A stretch of 64,000 nt of DNA. It comes from Flavobacterium fluviatile (lineage in GTDB: Bacteria > Bacteroidota > Bacteroidia > Flavobacteriales > Flavobacteriaceae). Within the stretch, counting starts at the first letter, position 1. Each line of letters starts with the position of its first letter. Below are positions 8,662-16,905 of this stretch, piece after piece. Location: positions 62,001 through 126,000 of the forward strand of contig NZ_JAADZW010000016.1 of assembly GCF_010645065.1 (NCBI RefSeq), written 5' to 3'. The translations under genes were made by a program, and so were the position numbers. The notes under the pieces are model-generated. The model saw nothing but the letters and a program-made list of their open reading frames with translations, ran no database searches and was not told the DNA's origin.

Positions 8662-8688
8662 TGGAAAAAAGATTTAATAAGTAAGAGA
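8662..8688 (+). pseudogene. 3' end remnant of a GIY-YIG nuclease gene
   Basis: GAAAAAAGATTTAATAA, then one different base, then TAAGA, matches the last codons, stop and flank of the intact GIY-YIG gene (end at 10247) almost base for base. It sits directly before the first repeat unit, just as the intact gene sits before the eighth unit. It looks like the scar of a second copy of nuclease plus repeat. Confidence 0.55.
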
Positions 8689-9928
8689 CGTCACTTCGAG
8701 TGTTTTTGGCTTCTGGAGTTATTTGAAAACAAAAGTTGAATAGCCAAAAATGCATCGAGAAGTCTCGTTTACATAAGAGTTCTCGATACAATTTTATAAA
8801 AATGCTGTCGCTATTTTATAAAACCACTCGAACTGACGAATAGAAAAAAGTAAATTATGAACAACCTACGTCACTTCGAGTATTTTTGGCTTCTTGTTTT
8901 GTATTTGAAAACAAAGGTTGAATAGCCAAAAATGTATCGAGAAGTCTCGTTTACAAAATGGTTCTCATACGATTTTATAAAAATGCTGTCGCTATTTTAT
9001 AAAACCACTCGAACTGACGAAATAGAAAAAAGTAAATTATGAACAACCTACGTCACTTCGAGTATTTTTGGCTTCTGGAGTTATTTGAAAAACAAAGGTT
9101 GAATAGCCAAAAATGTATCGAGAAGTCTCGTTTACATAAGAGTTCTCGATACAATTTTATAAAAATGCTGCCACTATTTTATAAAATCACTCGAACTGAC
9201 GAATAGAAAAAAGTAAATTATGAACAACCTACTTCACTTCGAGTGTTTTTGGCTTCTGGAGTTATTTGAAAAACAAAGGTTGAATAGCCAAAAATGTATC
9301 GAGAAGTTCTCATTTACATAATGGTTCACGATACGATTTTATAAAAATGCTGTCGCTATTTTATAAAACCACTCGAACTGACGAATAGAAAAAAGTAAAT
9401 TATGAACACCTACGTCACTTCGAGTGTTTTTGGCTTTTTGAGTTTGTAGTTGAAAACAAAAGTTCATTAGCCAAAAATGTATCGAGAAGTCTCGTTTACA
9501 TTAGAGTTCTCGATACGATTTTATAAAAATGCTGTCTCTATTTATAAAACCACTCGAACTGACGAATAGAAAAAAGTAAATTATGAACAACCTACTTCAC
9601 TCCGAGTGTTTTTGGCTTCTTGTTTTGTATTTGAAAACAAAGGTTGAATAGCCAAAAATGTATCGAGAAGTATTGGTTTACATAAGAGTTCTCGATACGA
9701 TTTTATAAAAATGCTATCGCTATTTTATAAAATCACTCGAACTGACGAAATAGAAAAAAGTAAATTATGAACAACCTACGTCACTTCGAGTGTTTTTGGC
9801 TTCTGGAGTTATTTGAAAACAAAGGTTGAATAGCCAAAAATATATCGAGAAGTCTCGTTTACATAAGAGTTCTCGATACGATTTTATAAAAATGCTGTCG
9901 CTATTTTATAAAACCACTCGAACTGACG
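8689..9928. repeat. Seven tandem copies of a 180-bp four-way-junction repeat
   Basis: Units start at 8689, 8869, 9051, 9232, 9413, 9595 and 9779, so the period is 180-184 bp. Each has a core of about 150 bp and a linker of about 31 bp containing AAAGTAAATTATGAAC. The core is closed by CGTCACTTCGAGTG and CACTCGAACTGACG (14 bp, one mismatch). Inside are three hairpins: TTTTTGGCT/AGCCAAAAA, ATCGAGAA/TTCTCGAT and two self-complementary TTTTATAAAA blocks. No open reading frame of note is seen. Units differ by point changes and small indels only. Confidence 0.95.
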
Positions 9929-9953
9929 AATAGAAGAAAAAATAAAAGATAAA

Positions 9954-10247
9954 ATGAAACAATCGTATGTTTATATATTAAAATGTTCTGATGGGAGTTA
10001 CTATACAGGAGTAACTTCAAACATTACAAAAAGAGTTTATGAACATCAGGTTGGATATTATCCGGATTGCTATACGATAAATAAAAGACCAATAGAATTA
10101 GTTTTTTATTGCGAGTTCACTGATATTAATTTAGCAATTGAAAAAGAAAAACAAATTAAAAAATGGTCAAGGCTGAAAAAGGAGGCCTTGATTAATGGTG
10201 ACTTTGACGCTTTAGTTAATTTGGCTAAAAAAAGATTTAATAACTAA
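9954..10247 (+). CDS. GIY-YIG nuclease family protein inside the repeat array
   Basis: The 97-aa protein is a stand-alone GIY-YIG domain of the UPF0213/YhbQ type. The hallmarks are VYI at 6-8, YTG at 17-19, catalytic Arg27 (KRVYEH) and catalytic Glu63 (AIEKEKQIKKW). It ends AKKRFNN. Such domains cut or nick DNA. The function of short Bacteroidota members is not known. It lies between the seventh and eighth copies of the junction repeat, and the tail of its gene is duplicated ahead of the first copy. Therefore it is a candidate for the enzyme that moves or processes the repeat. Confidence 0.88.
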   Translation: MKQSYVYILKCSDGSYYTGVTSNITKRVYEHQVGYYPDCYTINKRPIELVFYCEFTDINLAIEKEKQIKKWSRLKKEALINGDFDALVNLAKKRFNN

Positions 10248-10254
10248 GATACAA

Positions 10255-10412
10255 CGTCACTTCGAGTGTTTTTGGCTTATTGTTTTGTATTTGAAAACAA
10301 AGGTTGAATAGCCAAAAATGTATCGAGAAGTCTCGTTTACATAAGAGTTCTCGATACGATTTTATAAAAATGCTGTCGCTATTTTATAAAACCACTCGAA
10401 CTGAAGACGAAA
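10255..10412. repeat. Eighth junction repeat, downstream of the GIY-YIG gene
   Basis: Same core as the array units: CGTCACTTCGAGTG, the TTTTTGGCT/AGCCAAAAA hairpin, the ATCGAGAA/TTCTCGAT hairpin and the TTTTATAAAA pair. The closing arm is altered (CACTCGAACTGAAGACGA), so the last few pairs are disturbed. Confidence 0.92.
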
Positions 10413-10471
10413 TCAAAACTATTACTCGTATAAAATAAAACCAAATTGCCTATTTAAATTAAGAAAAATCT

Positions 10472-10819
10472 ATGAAAACATGCCTCGAATGTGCTGAGAA
10501 AATTGTTGGCCGCGAAGACAAAAAATTCTGTTCAGACAGTTGCCGCAATGCTTACAACAATAAAATAAACAAAGACAGCACCAATTTTATGCGGAATGTA
10601 AACAACAAGCTGCGTAAAAATTACCGAATTTTGTCTGAATTAAACACAGAAGGAAAATCGAAGGCAACCAGAGAAAAAATGCTCAATAAAGGTTTTGATT
10701 TTGATTTCTTTACCAATATCTTGCAGACCAAAACAGGGAATACCTACTATTTCCTGTACGATCAGGGATATCGGTCTTTGGACAATGATTATTTTATGCT
10801 CGTAAAAAAAGAAATTTAA
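10472..10819 (+). CDS. Zinc-ribbon-like protein of unknown function
   Basis: The 115-aa protein opens with four cysteines spaced as a zinc ribbon: Cys4, Cys7, Cys20 and Cys24 (CLEC...CSDSC). A basic helical segment follows (NKLRKNYRILSELN) and then a C-terminal beta-rich part (TGNTYYFLYDQGYRSLDND). The family name is not certain; DUF2116-type Zn ribbons look similar. It is 9 bp upstream of the M28 peptidase gene, so the two are probably cotranscribed. Confidence 0.65.
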   Translation: MKTCLECAEKIVGREDKKFCSDSCRNAYNNKINKDSTNFMRNVNNKLRKNYRILSELNTEGKSKATREKMLNKGFDFDFFTNILQTKTGNTYYFLYDQGYRSLDNDYFMLVKKEI

Positions 10820-10828
10820 TACCACAAT

Positions 10829-13246
10829 ATGAAAAAAAATCCTACTTCAATTCTGGCTTTCTTAGGAGTCTTAGGAATTCTGTCCATCATCTATGCCTCA
10901 ATGATGCCCCAGTATATCTCTAAAGATGAAGAAGCTCTTGCCGAATTTTCAACTGAACGAGCTCTAAATCAGGTTCGGATTATAGCCCAAAAACCCCATT
11001 TTGTAGGCTCTACTAATCATGAACTAGTTGCCAATTACCTTAAGCTTGAACTAAACAGAATTGGTCTTGAAACCTCGATTCAGGAAGGATTTACACTGAA
11101 TGACAAAGGTCTTTTGGTAAAATCTAAAAATATTCTGGCCCGTATAAAAGGATCTAATAGTTCTAAAGCCCTTTTATTGCTTTCGCATTATGACAGCGCA
11201 CCTCACTCGTTTTCTAAAGGAGCAAGCGATGATGCCTCGGGAGTTGCCACAATACTTGAAGGTGTTCGTGCCTTTTTATACGCCAATGAAAAACATACAA
11301 ACGATATTATTATTCTTTTTTCTGATGCTGAAGAATTAGGTTTAAATGGTGCTGCACTATTTGTGAATCAGCATCCATGGGCAAAAGACGTTGGTCTGGT
11401 CTTAAATTTTGAAGCAAGAGGTTCCTCAGGGCCAAGTTATATGCTGATGGAAACGAATAAAGGAAATCAGGCTCTTGTAAAAGAATTTTCGAATGCCAAA
11501 ACAAAGTATCCGGTTTCAAACTCGCTGATGTACAGCATTTACAAAATGCTTCCAAATGACACTGATCTAACAGTTTTCAGGGAACAGGGAAATATTCAGG
11601 GTTTCAATTTTGCCTTTATTGATGGTCATTATAATTACCATACGCAACAAGACGATATTCAGCATTTAAATAAAACGACATTAACACATCAGGGAAGTTA
11701 TCTGATGCCGTTATTAAAATACTTTTCTAATATTGATTTAAATTCTACTCAAACCACAGAAGACAATGTTTATTTTAGTGTTCCGTTCGGATTCTTTATC
11801 AATTATCCTTTTTCATGGGTTTTCCCAATGAGCGTTATTGCTTTAGGACTACTTGTTTTCTTTATTTTCGTTGGAAAAGTAAAGCATCTCATTTCTTTCA
11901 GGGAAATTTTTAAAGGATTTGTTCCTTTCTTAGGCTCCATCATCATTGCAGGTCTGGTAACCTTTTTGGGATGGAAAATCATTTTGCAAATTTATCCGCA
12001 ATATTCGGATTTGCTGAATGGCTTTACCTACAACGGTCATGCTTACATAGGAGCTTTTGTAACACTTAGCATTGCGATCTGTTTTGCTTTCTACCATCAT
12101 TTTTCGGAAGAAAAAATTACGATGAACCATTTCGTAGCACCGTTATTACTATGGATTATCATCAATATCGTTTTAGCCAATCAATTAACGGGCGCAGGTT
12201 TTCTCATTATCCCGGTTTATTTTGGAGTTGTTTTATTGGGAATTTTTGTCTTCACACATCATTACAGTACTGGATTAAATTTATTATTCAGTATCCCTGC
12301 CCTGGCAATTGTGGCACCGTTTATTGTTATGTTCCCGATTGGTTTAGGTTTAAAAATCCTTTTCGGAAGTGCAATATTGACAGTTCTGCTTTTCGGATTA
12401 CTCCTTCCGGTATTTGGTTCTTTTGTCAGAAAGAGAGTCTGGACCATGCTTTTCTTTGTCATATCCATCAGCTTTTTTGTATATGCCGGCATACATTCAG
12501 ATTATGAACCCGGAAAAGCAAAATCAAACAGTTTATTGTACGTTTATAATGCCGATACAGATTCTGCTGTCTGGACTACTTATGATACCAATCTTGACGA
12601 CTGGACCAAATCATATCTTGGAAATATGAATCAGAAAGCTGTCGGTTTAAACGGTCTTCCAATAGCCAGCAAATACAACACTCCCTTTACTTACAGTGCC
12701 ATTGCTCCTAAAATTGAAGTTCCAAAACCAACTATCTCCTTTGTAAGAGACAGCGTAATAGGAAGCAAAAGATATCTGAAAATAAAAATCACGCCAAACC
12801 GTAAAGTAAATCGTTACGATATTTATGCCAATCCAAAAATGTCCTTTTATAACTTTAAAGCCAATGGCGTTTCGGCTTCCGGACAAAAAGGAAACCTTTT
12901 GGAGAGACAGGACAGCAAAATCTTATGCTACTATGTCGTAGGAAACGAACCGCTTATTATGGAATTCATTATTAATAAATCGTCTGTTTTTGATATGGAT
13001 CTGATTGAAAGCTCTTTCGATTTAATGACCAATCCGCTGTTCAATATCAAACCAAGAAGCGACTGGATGATGCCAACTCCTTTTGTTCTGAATGATGCTG
13101 TTTTGGTTCAGCAAAAAATTAAAAGATATACACCACCTGTAAAACCTATGGAAACTGCTCCGGTTATTGACAGTGCAGCAGTTAAAATAGACAGTCTGGC
13201 AGCACCGGTCATGAAAATTAAAAAAGAAGTTATAAATGAAGAGTAA
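10829..13246 (+). CDS. M28 family zinc peptidase with multi-pass membrane region
   Basis: The 805-aa protein has one N-terminal membrane segment (residues about 8-26), then an extracytoplasmic M28 aminopeptidase domain. Zinc-binding and catalytic residues are visible: His120 and Asp122 (SHYDSAPH), the GASDDASGVA Asp pair at 134-135, and Glu168/Glu169 (FSDAEELGL). The final His is probably in GHYNYHTQQDD. From about residue 320 to 560 there are eight or so hydrophobic helices, then a soluble C-terminal domain. This architecture resembles eukaryotic Fxna/ERMP1-like peptidases and is common in Bacteroidota. The substrate is unknown. A terminator follows. Confidence 0.9.
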   Translation: MKKNPTSILAFLGVLGILSIIYASMMPQYISKDEEALAEFSTERALNQVRIIAQKPHFVGSTNHELVANYLKLELNRIGLETSIQEGFTLNDKGLLVKSKNILARIKGSNSSKALLLLSHYDSAPHSFSKGASDDASGVATILEGVRAFLYANEKHTNDIIILFSDAEELGLNGAALFVNQHPWAKDVGLVLNFEARGSSGPSYMLMETNKGNQALVKEFSNAKTKYPVSNSLMYSIYKMLPNDTDLTVFREQGNIQGFNFAFIDGHYNYHTQQDDIQHLNKTTLTHQGSYLMPLLKYFSNIDLNSTQTTEDNVYFSVPFGFFINYPFSWVFPMSVIALGLLVFFIFVGKVKHLISFREIFKGFVPFLGSIIIAGLVTFLGWKIILQIYPQYSDLLNGFTYNGHAYIGAFVTLSIAICFAFYHHFSEEKITMNHFVAPLLLWIIINIVLANQLTGAGFLIIPVYFGVVLLGIFVFTHHYSTGLNLLFSIPALAIVAPFIVMFPIGLGLKILFGSAILTVLLFGLLLPVFGSFVRKRVWTMLFFVISISFFVYAGIHSDYEPGKAKSNSLLYVYNADTDSAVWTTYDTNLDDWTKSYLGNMNQKAVGLNGLPIASKYNTPFTYSAIAPKIEVPKPTISFVRDSVIGSKRYLKIKITPNRKVNRYDIYANPKMSFYNFKANGVSASGQKGNLLERQDSKILCYYVVGNEPLIMEFIINKSSVFDMDLIESSFDLMTNPLFNIKPRSDWMMPTPFVLNDAVLVQQKIKRYTPPVKPMETAPVIDSAAVKIDSLAAPVMKIKKEVINEE

Positions 13247-13257
13247 TTTCTAAGAAT

Positions 13258-13288
13258 AAAGGCAGACTTATCAAAACAGTCTGCCTTT
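13258..13288. terminator. Terminator between M28 peptidase and rhodanese genes
   Basis: The stem AAAGGCAGACT/AGTCTGCCTTT is a perfect 11 bp with a 9-nt loop and T runs. It serves the convergent genes on both sides. Confidence 0.85.
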
Positions 13289-13295
13289 TTATATT

Positions 13296-13691
13296 TTAAC
13301 AGGCACATTCAACCTTCAGTCCGTATCTGACTCCTTTAGCACCTTCAGTTGCATATCCATCAAGTTTCCACCATTCCAGTCCGCCAATTAATTCTTTTAC
13401 TCTAAATCCTAACCTCACCATATTTAAGGCCCCTTTTGTTGAAGCGTTGCATCCAATCCCGTCGCAATAGGTGACGTATAAAACTTCTTTATCCAAATGT
13501 TGTGTGGTTTCTAAATTCATTTCACGATGCGGAATATTAATCGCATTCGGAATGTGTTCTTCATCATAACCAAAAACTTTCCGGGCATCGATTACCACTA
13601 TTTTTTCTCCATTGTTCAGGGCTTCAAATAAATCTGACGGATCCATTTCAAAGGCGAGCTTATTCTCGTAATGCTTAATTTGTGCTTCCAT
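13296..13691 (-). CDS. Rhodanese-like domain protein
   Basis: The 131-aa protein is a single rhodanese domain, with VVIDARKVFGYDEEHIPNA and the active-site loop CDGIGCN holding Cys76 (and Cys81). Such domains carry a persulfide on the active Cys and pass sulfur to acceptors. The protein ends ECAC with two more cysteines. There is no signal peptide. It is divergent from the LysR-type gene, with about 150 bp between the starts, the usual layout for a LysR regulator and its target. The sulfur acceptor cannot be told. Confidence 0.85.
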   Translation of the reverse strand: MEAQIKHYENKLAFEMDPSDLFEALNNGEKIVVIDARKVFGYDEEHIPNAINIPHREMNLETTQHLDKEVLYVTYCDGIGCNASTKGALNMVRLGFRVKELIGGLEWWKLDGYATEGAKGVRYGLKVECAC

Positions 13692-13841
13692 AACTTATCG
13701 TTTAAAGTTTTTTGTTTTTTCAAAAGTAGGATGGTTTACATTCTCATAAAAACGAAAAGAATTCATACAGAACATTACTTTTTTTCATACAAATGCCAGT
13801 CAAAAATTTTGTTTCTTTGTGTATTAATCACCAAAAAAAAA

Positions 13842-14744
13842 ATGGAAATACGTCACTTAAAATTGATAAAAGCAATTGTCGAAGGAGGAAGCATCACCAA
13901 AGCTATCGACAAACTTCATCTGACGCAATCGGCTTTGAGTCACCAGCTCAAAGAAGCAGAATATCAATTGGGAACTGCCATTTTTTTACGAACCAATAAA
14001 AAACTGGTTTTGACCAAAGCAGGCGAAAAAATCTACGATCTCGCTAATGAAATTCTCAATAAACTTTCTGAAACAGAAAGCCAAATAAAACAGATGGTTT
14101 TTGGCGAACATGGCGAAATCAGAATTAGTACCGAATGTTTTTCGAGTTATCACTGGCTTCCGTCGGTTTTGAAACAGTTTCATCTTTTGTATCCCAATGT
14201 GGAACTGAAAATTGTCATCGAAGCCACTCATATTCCGCTGCAGAAACTTCTGGACAATACCATTGATATTGCGATTATAAGCGATCCAATCAAAGACAAT
14301 AATATCAAATATACCGAATTGTTTCAGGACGAAGTGATGATGGTAGTTTCTGAAAACCATGCCTGGGCGGATAAAAAGTTTGTCGTTGCCGAAGATTTCA
14401 TCAATGAACATCTTATTATTCATTCACTTCCGATGGAAACCGTTACGATTCATCAGTTTCTTTTGGCTCCAGCCAAAGTGAGTCCGAAGAAAATAACACC
14501 GATGCCTTTAACAGAAGCTTCCCTGGAAATGGTAAAAGCCGATATGGGCGTGATGTCAATGGCAAAATGGGCCGTTCAGCCACATTTAAAAACCAGTCCG
14601 ATAAAAGCCATTAAAGTTGGGAAAAACGGATTAAAGAGAAAACATTTTATCGCCACAAGAGCCAATGAAAATTATCCGGATTATTTCAATCATTTTATCA
14701 ACTTTCTGCAAACCGAAATCAATCTGCAATGGAATATTCAATAA
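13842..14744 (+). CDS. LysR family transcriptional regulator
   Basis: The 300-aa protein begins MEIRHLKLIKAIVEGGSITKA, the standard start of a LysR helix-turn-helix (residues 1-60, QSALSHQLKEAE recognition helix). The effector-binding domain follows (about 90-295). A longer in-frame reading from 13671 adds 57 residues with no LysR similarity and is not used. Divergent from the rhodanese gene, which it probably regulates. Its last codons overlap the following GNAT gene by 16 bp, suggesting coupling. The effector is unknown. Confidence 0.9.
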   Translation: MEIRHLKLIKAIVEGGSITKAIDKLHLTQSALSHQLKEAEYQLGTAIFLRTNKKLVLTKAGEKIYDLANEILNKLSETESQIKQMVFGEHGEIRISTECFSSYHWLPSVLKQFHLLYPNVELKIVIEATHIPLQKLLDNTIDIAIISDPIKDNNIKYTELFQDEVMMVVSENHAWADKKFVVAEDFINEHLIIHSLPMETVTIHQFLLAPAKVSPKKITPMPLTEASLEMVKADMGVMSMAKWAVQPHLKTSPIKAIKVGKNGLKRKHFIATRANENYPDYFNHFINFLQTEINLQWNIQ

Positions 14745-15181
14745 GAAACTGCGAAATAACGGATCTGCCTAAACTAATTGTTCTCTGTCAAAAACATGCC
14801 GAATTTGAGCAAGCTGAATACGATCCTGAAGGAAAAGAAGAAGGCTTAAAAAAAGAATTATTTAATGATGATCCCAAATTATTTTGCTTAGTTGTAGCTG
14901 CTGGGACAGAAATTGTAGGCTATGTAACGTATAATTTTTCTTATTCGACCTGGAGTGCCGGCGATTACATTTACATGGATTGCCTGTTTTTAGAAGAAAG
15001 TGCCAGAAATTTTGGAATTGGCGAAGTCTTAATCAATGCATTAAAGCAAATCGGAAAAGAGAAAAACTGTGTGAACATGCAATGGCGTACACCTCAGTTT
15101 AACGAAAGAGCTATAAAATTCTACAACAGAATTGGTGCAAAAGGAAAAGACAAAGTTTGTTTTTTTCTGGATTTAAAATAA
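14729..15181 (+). CDS. GNAT family N-acetyltransferase
   Basis: The 150-aa protein starts MEYSIRNCEITDLPKL and shows the GNAT fold: YIYMDCLFLEESARNFGIGEVLINAL is the acetyl-CoA binding motif A, and the C-terminal FNERAIKFYNRIGA is motif B. It resembles diamine acetyltransferase-like GNATs, but the acceptor is not known. The start lies 16 bp inside the LysR gene in another frame, so translation is probably coupled. Confidence 0.85.
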   Translation: MEYSIRNCEITDLPKLIVLCQKHAEFEQAEYDPEGKEEGLKKELFNDDPKLFCLVVAAGTEIVGYVTYNFSYSTWSAGDYIYMDCLFLEESARNFGIGEVLINALKQIGKEKNCVNMQWRTPQFNERAIKFYNRIGAKGKDKVCFFLDLK

Positions 15182-15296
15182 TTGAAATTTAATCCCGAAA
15201 ACACTCAGGACATGAAGCAAAGACTCAGATAAATTAATTTTGAAGTTCTCTACTTTGTACCTTTGTGACTTTGAACCTTTGCAACTTTAGAAAACA
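15181..15296. repeat. Word-tiled intergenic sequence (ACTTTGTACCTTTG type)
   Basis: Between two + strand genes. The last 60 bp are made of repeated short words: CTTTGTACCTTTGTGACTTT, then GAACCTTTGCAACTTT. Similar tiling is at 33980-34165 and 42712-42786. No coding potential is seen. Confidence 0.5.
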
Positions 15297-16118
15297 ATGA
15301 CAAAAATAAGTATACTTGGTTGTGGCTGGCTTGGACTTCCTTTAGCAAAAAGACTAATCGAAAAAGGAAATTCAGTAAACGGATCTACAACTTCAGAAAA
15401 TAAACTTCCGATTTTAAAAGATGCCGGGATAAATCCATTTTTGGTTGCGCTTGAAAGCGAAAGTATCTCTGGAAGCATCAATATGTTTTTAGCGGAAAGC
15501 GAAATCCTGATTATTGATATTCCGCCAAAACTGAGGGCAAGCCAAAGTTTCTCGACTCCGCTCGAAATGACATTCGTAAAAAAAATCAAAAACCTGATTC
15601 CGTTTGTTGAGAATTCCTCGGTTAAAAAAGTCCTTTTTGTGAGTTCAACTTCAGTTTATGGAGATCATTACGATTTGATAACAGAAGAAACAACTCCAAA
15701 TCCCGAAACAGAAAGCGGAAAACAGTTGCTTCTGGCAGAGGAAATTTTGCAGAAAAATCAAAATTTCGAAACCACTATTCTGCGCTTTGGCGGACTAATC
15801 GGCGAAGATCGTCATCCCGTGACTTCTTTGTCAGGAAAGGAAAACTTAGCAAATGCAGATGCTCCCGTAAATTTGATTCATCAAAAGGACTGCATCGGCA
15901 TCATCTCAGCAATCATAAACCAATCTAAATGGAATGAAGTTTTCAACGCTGTTGCGCCTTTTCATCCAACCAGAGAAGATTATTATACGCAAAAAGCAAA
16001 AGATCAAAACCTGATTTTGCCAAATTTCAGTGCTGAAAAATCGAATATTAGAAAGGTTATTTCAAGTGATAAAATTGAAAATAATTTAAACTATAAATTT
16101 CAATTAGAAAATTATTAA
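15297..16118 (+). CDS. NAD(P)-dependent sugar-epimerase-like protein
   Basis: The 273-aa extended-SDR protein has the nucleotide-binding motif ILGCGWLGLPLAKRL at the N-terminus, the strand LFVSSTSVYGD and the segment LRFGGLIGEDRHP. The family comprises NAD(P)-dependent epimerases or dehydratases; the substrate is unknown. Residues 81-93 (ASQSFSTPLEMTF) look foreign. Their DNA contains CTCGACTCCGCTCGAAATGA, which matches the intergenic repeat words of this genome, so a small in-frame insertion is likely. The insert lies before the VKKIKNLIPF helix and would be surface exposed. Confidence 0.85.
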   Translation: MTKISILGCGWLGLPLAKRLIEKGNSVNGSTTSENKLPILKDAGINPFLVALESESISGSINMFLAESEILIIDIPPKLRASQSFSTPLEMTFVKKIKNLIPFVENSSVKKVLFVSSTSVYGDHYDLITEETTPNPETESGKQLLLAEEILQKNQNFETTILRFGGLIGEDRHPVTSLSGKENLANADAPVNLIHQKDCIGIISAIINQSKWNEVFNAVAPFHPTREDYYTQKAKDQNLILPNFSAEKSNIRKVISSDKIENNLNYKFQLENY

Positions 16119-16128
16119 AGCGTTATTA

Positions 16129-16222
16129 TGTCAGGCTGAGCGGAGTCGAAGCCCTTTCTGTTTTCATTAGCCTTCGACAAAGTTTATCCTGAGCGAAGCC
16201 GAATGGACTCAGGATGACAATT
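16129..16222. repeat. Dispersed palindromic repeat, family A
   Basis: Starts TGTCAGGCTGAGCGGAGTCG and ends GAATGGACTCAGGATGACA. The inner arms GAAGCC and AGCCTTCGAC can pair, as can CAGGCTGAG with the far end. Near-identical to the copy at 18961. Confidence 0.8.
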
Positions 16223-16333
16223 GGGTCAATTAACAGGAAAAAATTAAATGAACTTACATGACTTATATGGTTCAAAAAATATTTGCGAACTTTGCGTATG
16301 CCCTTTCGCCTTTGCGGTTAAAAACTAAAATTT

Positions 16334-16810
16334 ATGGAAACAGTTTATATCAATTCGCCTCTGGGAATCACCAAAATCATTGGAGATGAAAACGGTATTT
16401 CAGTAATTTCTGTTTCTGATCTGGGTACAACCGAAGTTTCAGAAACTATTCCCGGAGTTTTACAAGAAGCTGTTTCACAACTCAATGAATATTTCGAAGG
16501 CAAAAGAACTGATTTCGACTTAAAACTTAATCCACAAGGAACAGAATTTCAAAAAAAAGTCTGGAAAGCCTTACTCGAAATTCCGTACGGAAAAACGGTA
16601 AGCTACATGGATCAGACTAAAAAGCTTGGAGATATAAAAGCGATTAGGGCTGTAGCATCGGCAAATGGTAAAAATCCGCTTTGGATTGTAGTTCCCTGCC
16701 ATCGGGTTATTGGTACAAACGGATCCCTTACTGGTTATGCCGGAGAGATATGGCGTAAAAAATGGCTTTTGGAACATGAAAGCCCAACTGCTCAGCAAAG
16801 TTTGTTTTAG
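16334..16810 (+). CDS. ogt: Methylated-DNA-protein cysteine methyltransferase
   Basis: The 158-aa protein repairs O6-alkylguanine by irreversible transfer of the alkyl group to its own cysteine. The active site is VVPCHRVIG with Cys122. The N-terminal domain and the C-terminal helix-turn-helix (FQKKVWKALLEIPYGKTVSY, DIKAIRAVASANGKNP) are typical. It has the Ogt/MGMT length and lacks the AraC-like Ada N-terminus. The start follows a word-tiled intergenic stretch at 16248-16323. Confidence 0.93.
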   Translation: METVYINSPLGITKIIGDENGISVISVSDLGTTEVSETIPGVLQEAVSQLNEYFEGKRTDFDLKLNPQGTEFQKKVWKALLEIPYGKTVSYMDQTKKLGDIKAIRAVASANGKNPLWIVVPCHRVIGTNGSLTGYAGEIWRKKWLLEHESPTAQQSLF

Positions 16811-16905
16811 AAACAAATAGGAATTGAACGAATTTTCTCTAATTAAATTATTAGATTTGAGTAATTTTCAAATTGTCACATTATCTCATTTTCAAATTTT
16901 TCTGA

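Noticed and set aside
8689..8838. Cloverleaf fold as a tRNA or tRNA-like gene
   Set aside because: Stem lengths and loops do not match tRNA, no anticodon arm or CCA end, and core is about 150 bp.
8689..9928. Regularly spaced repeats as a CRISPR array
   Set aside because: The repeated unit is 180 bp and the linkers are the same sequence, not variable spacers; no cas genes are nearby.
12151..12507. 118-aa reading frame inside the M28 peptidase
   Set aside because: It overlaps fully the membrane region of the peptidase in another frame; no family likeness.
13671..13841. Extended N-terminus of the LysR protein
   Set aside because: The extra residues overlap the divergent rhodanese start region and show no LysR pattern; MEIRHLKL is the family start.
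14729..14744. Overlap of LysR and GNAT genes as a frameshift
   Set aside because: Both proteins are complete and typical in length; the 16-bp overlap is normal translational coupling.
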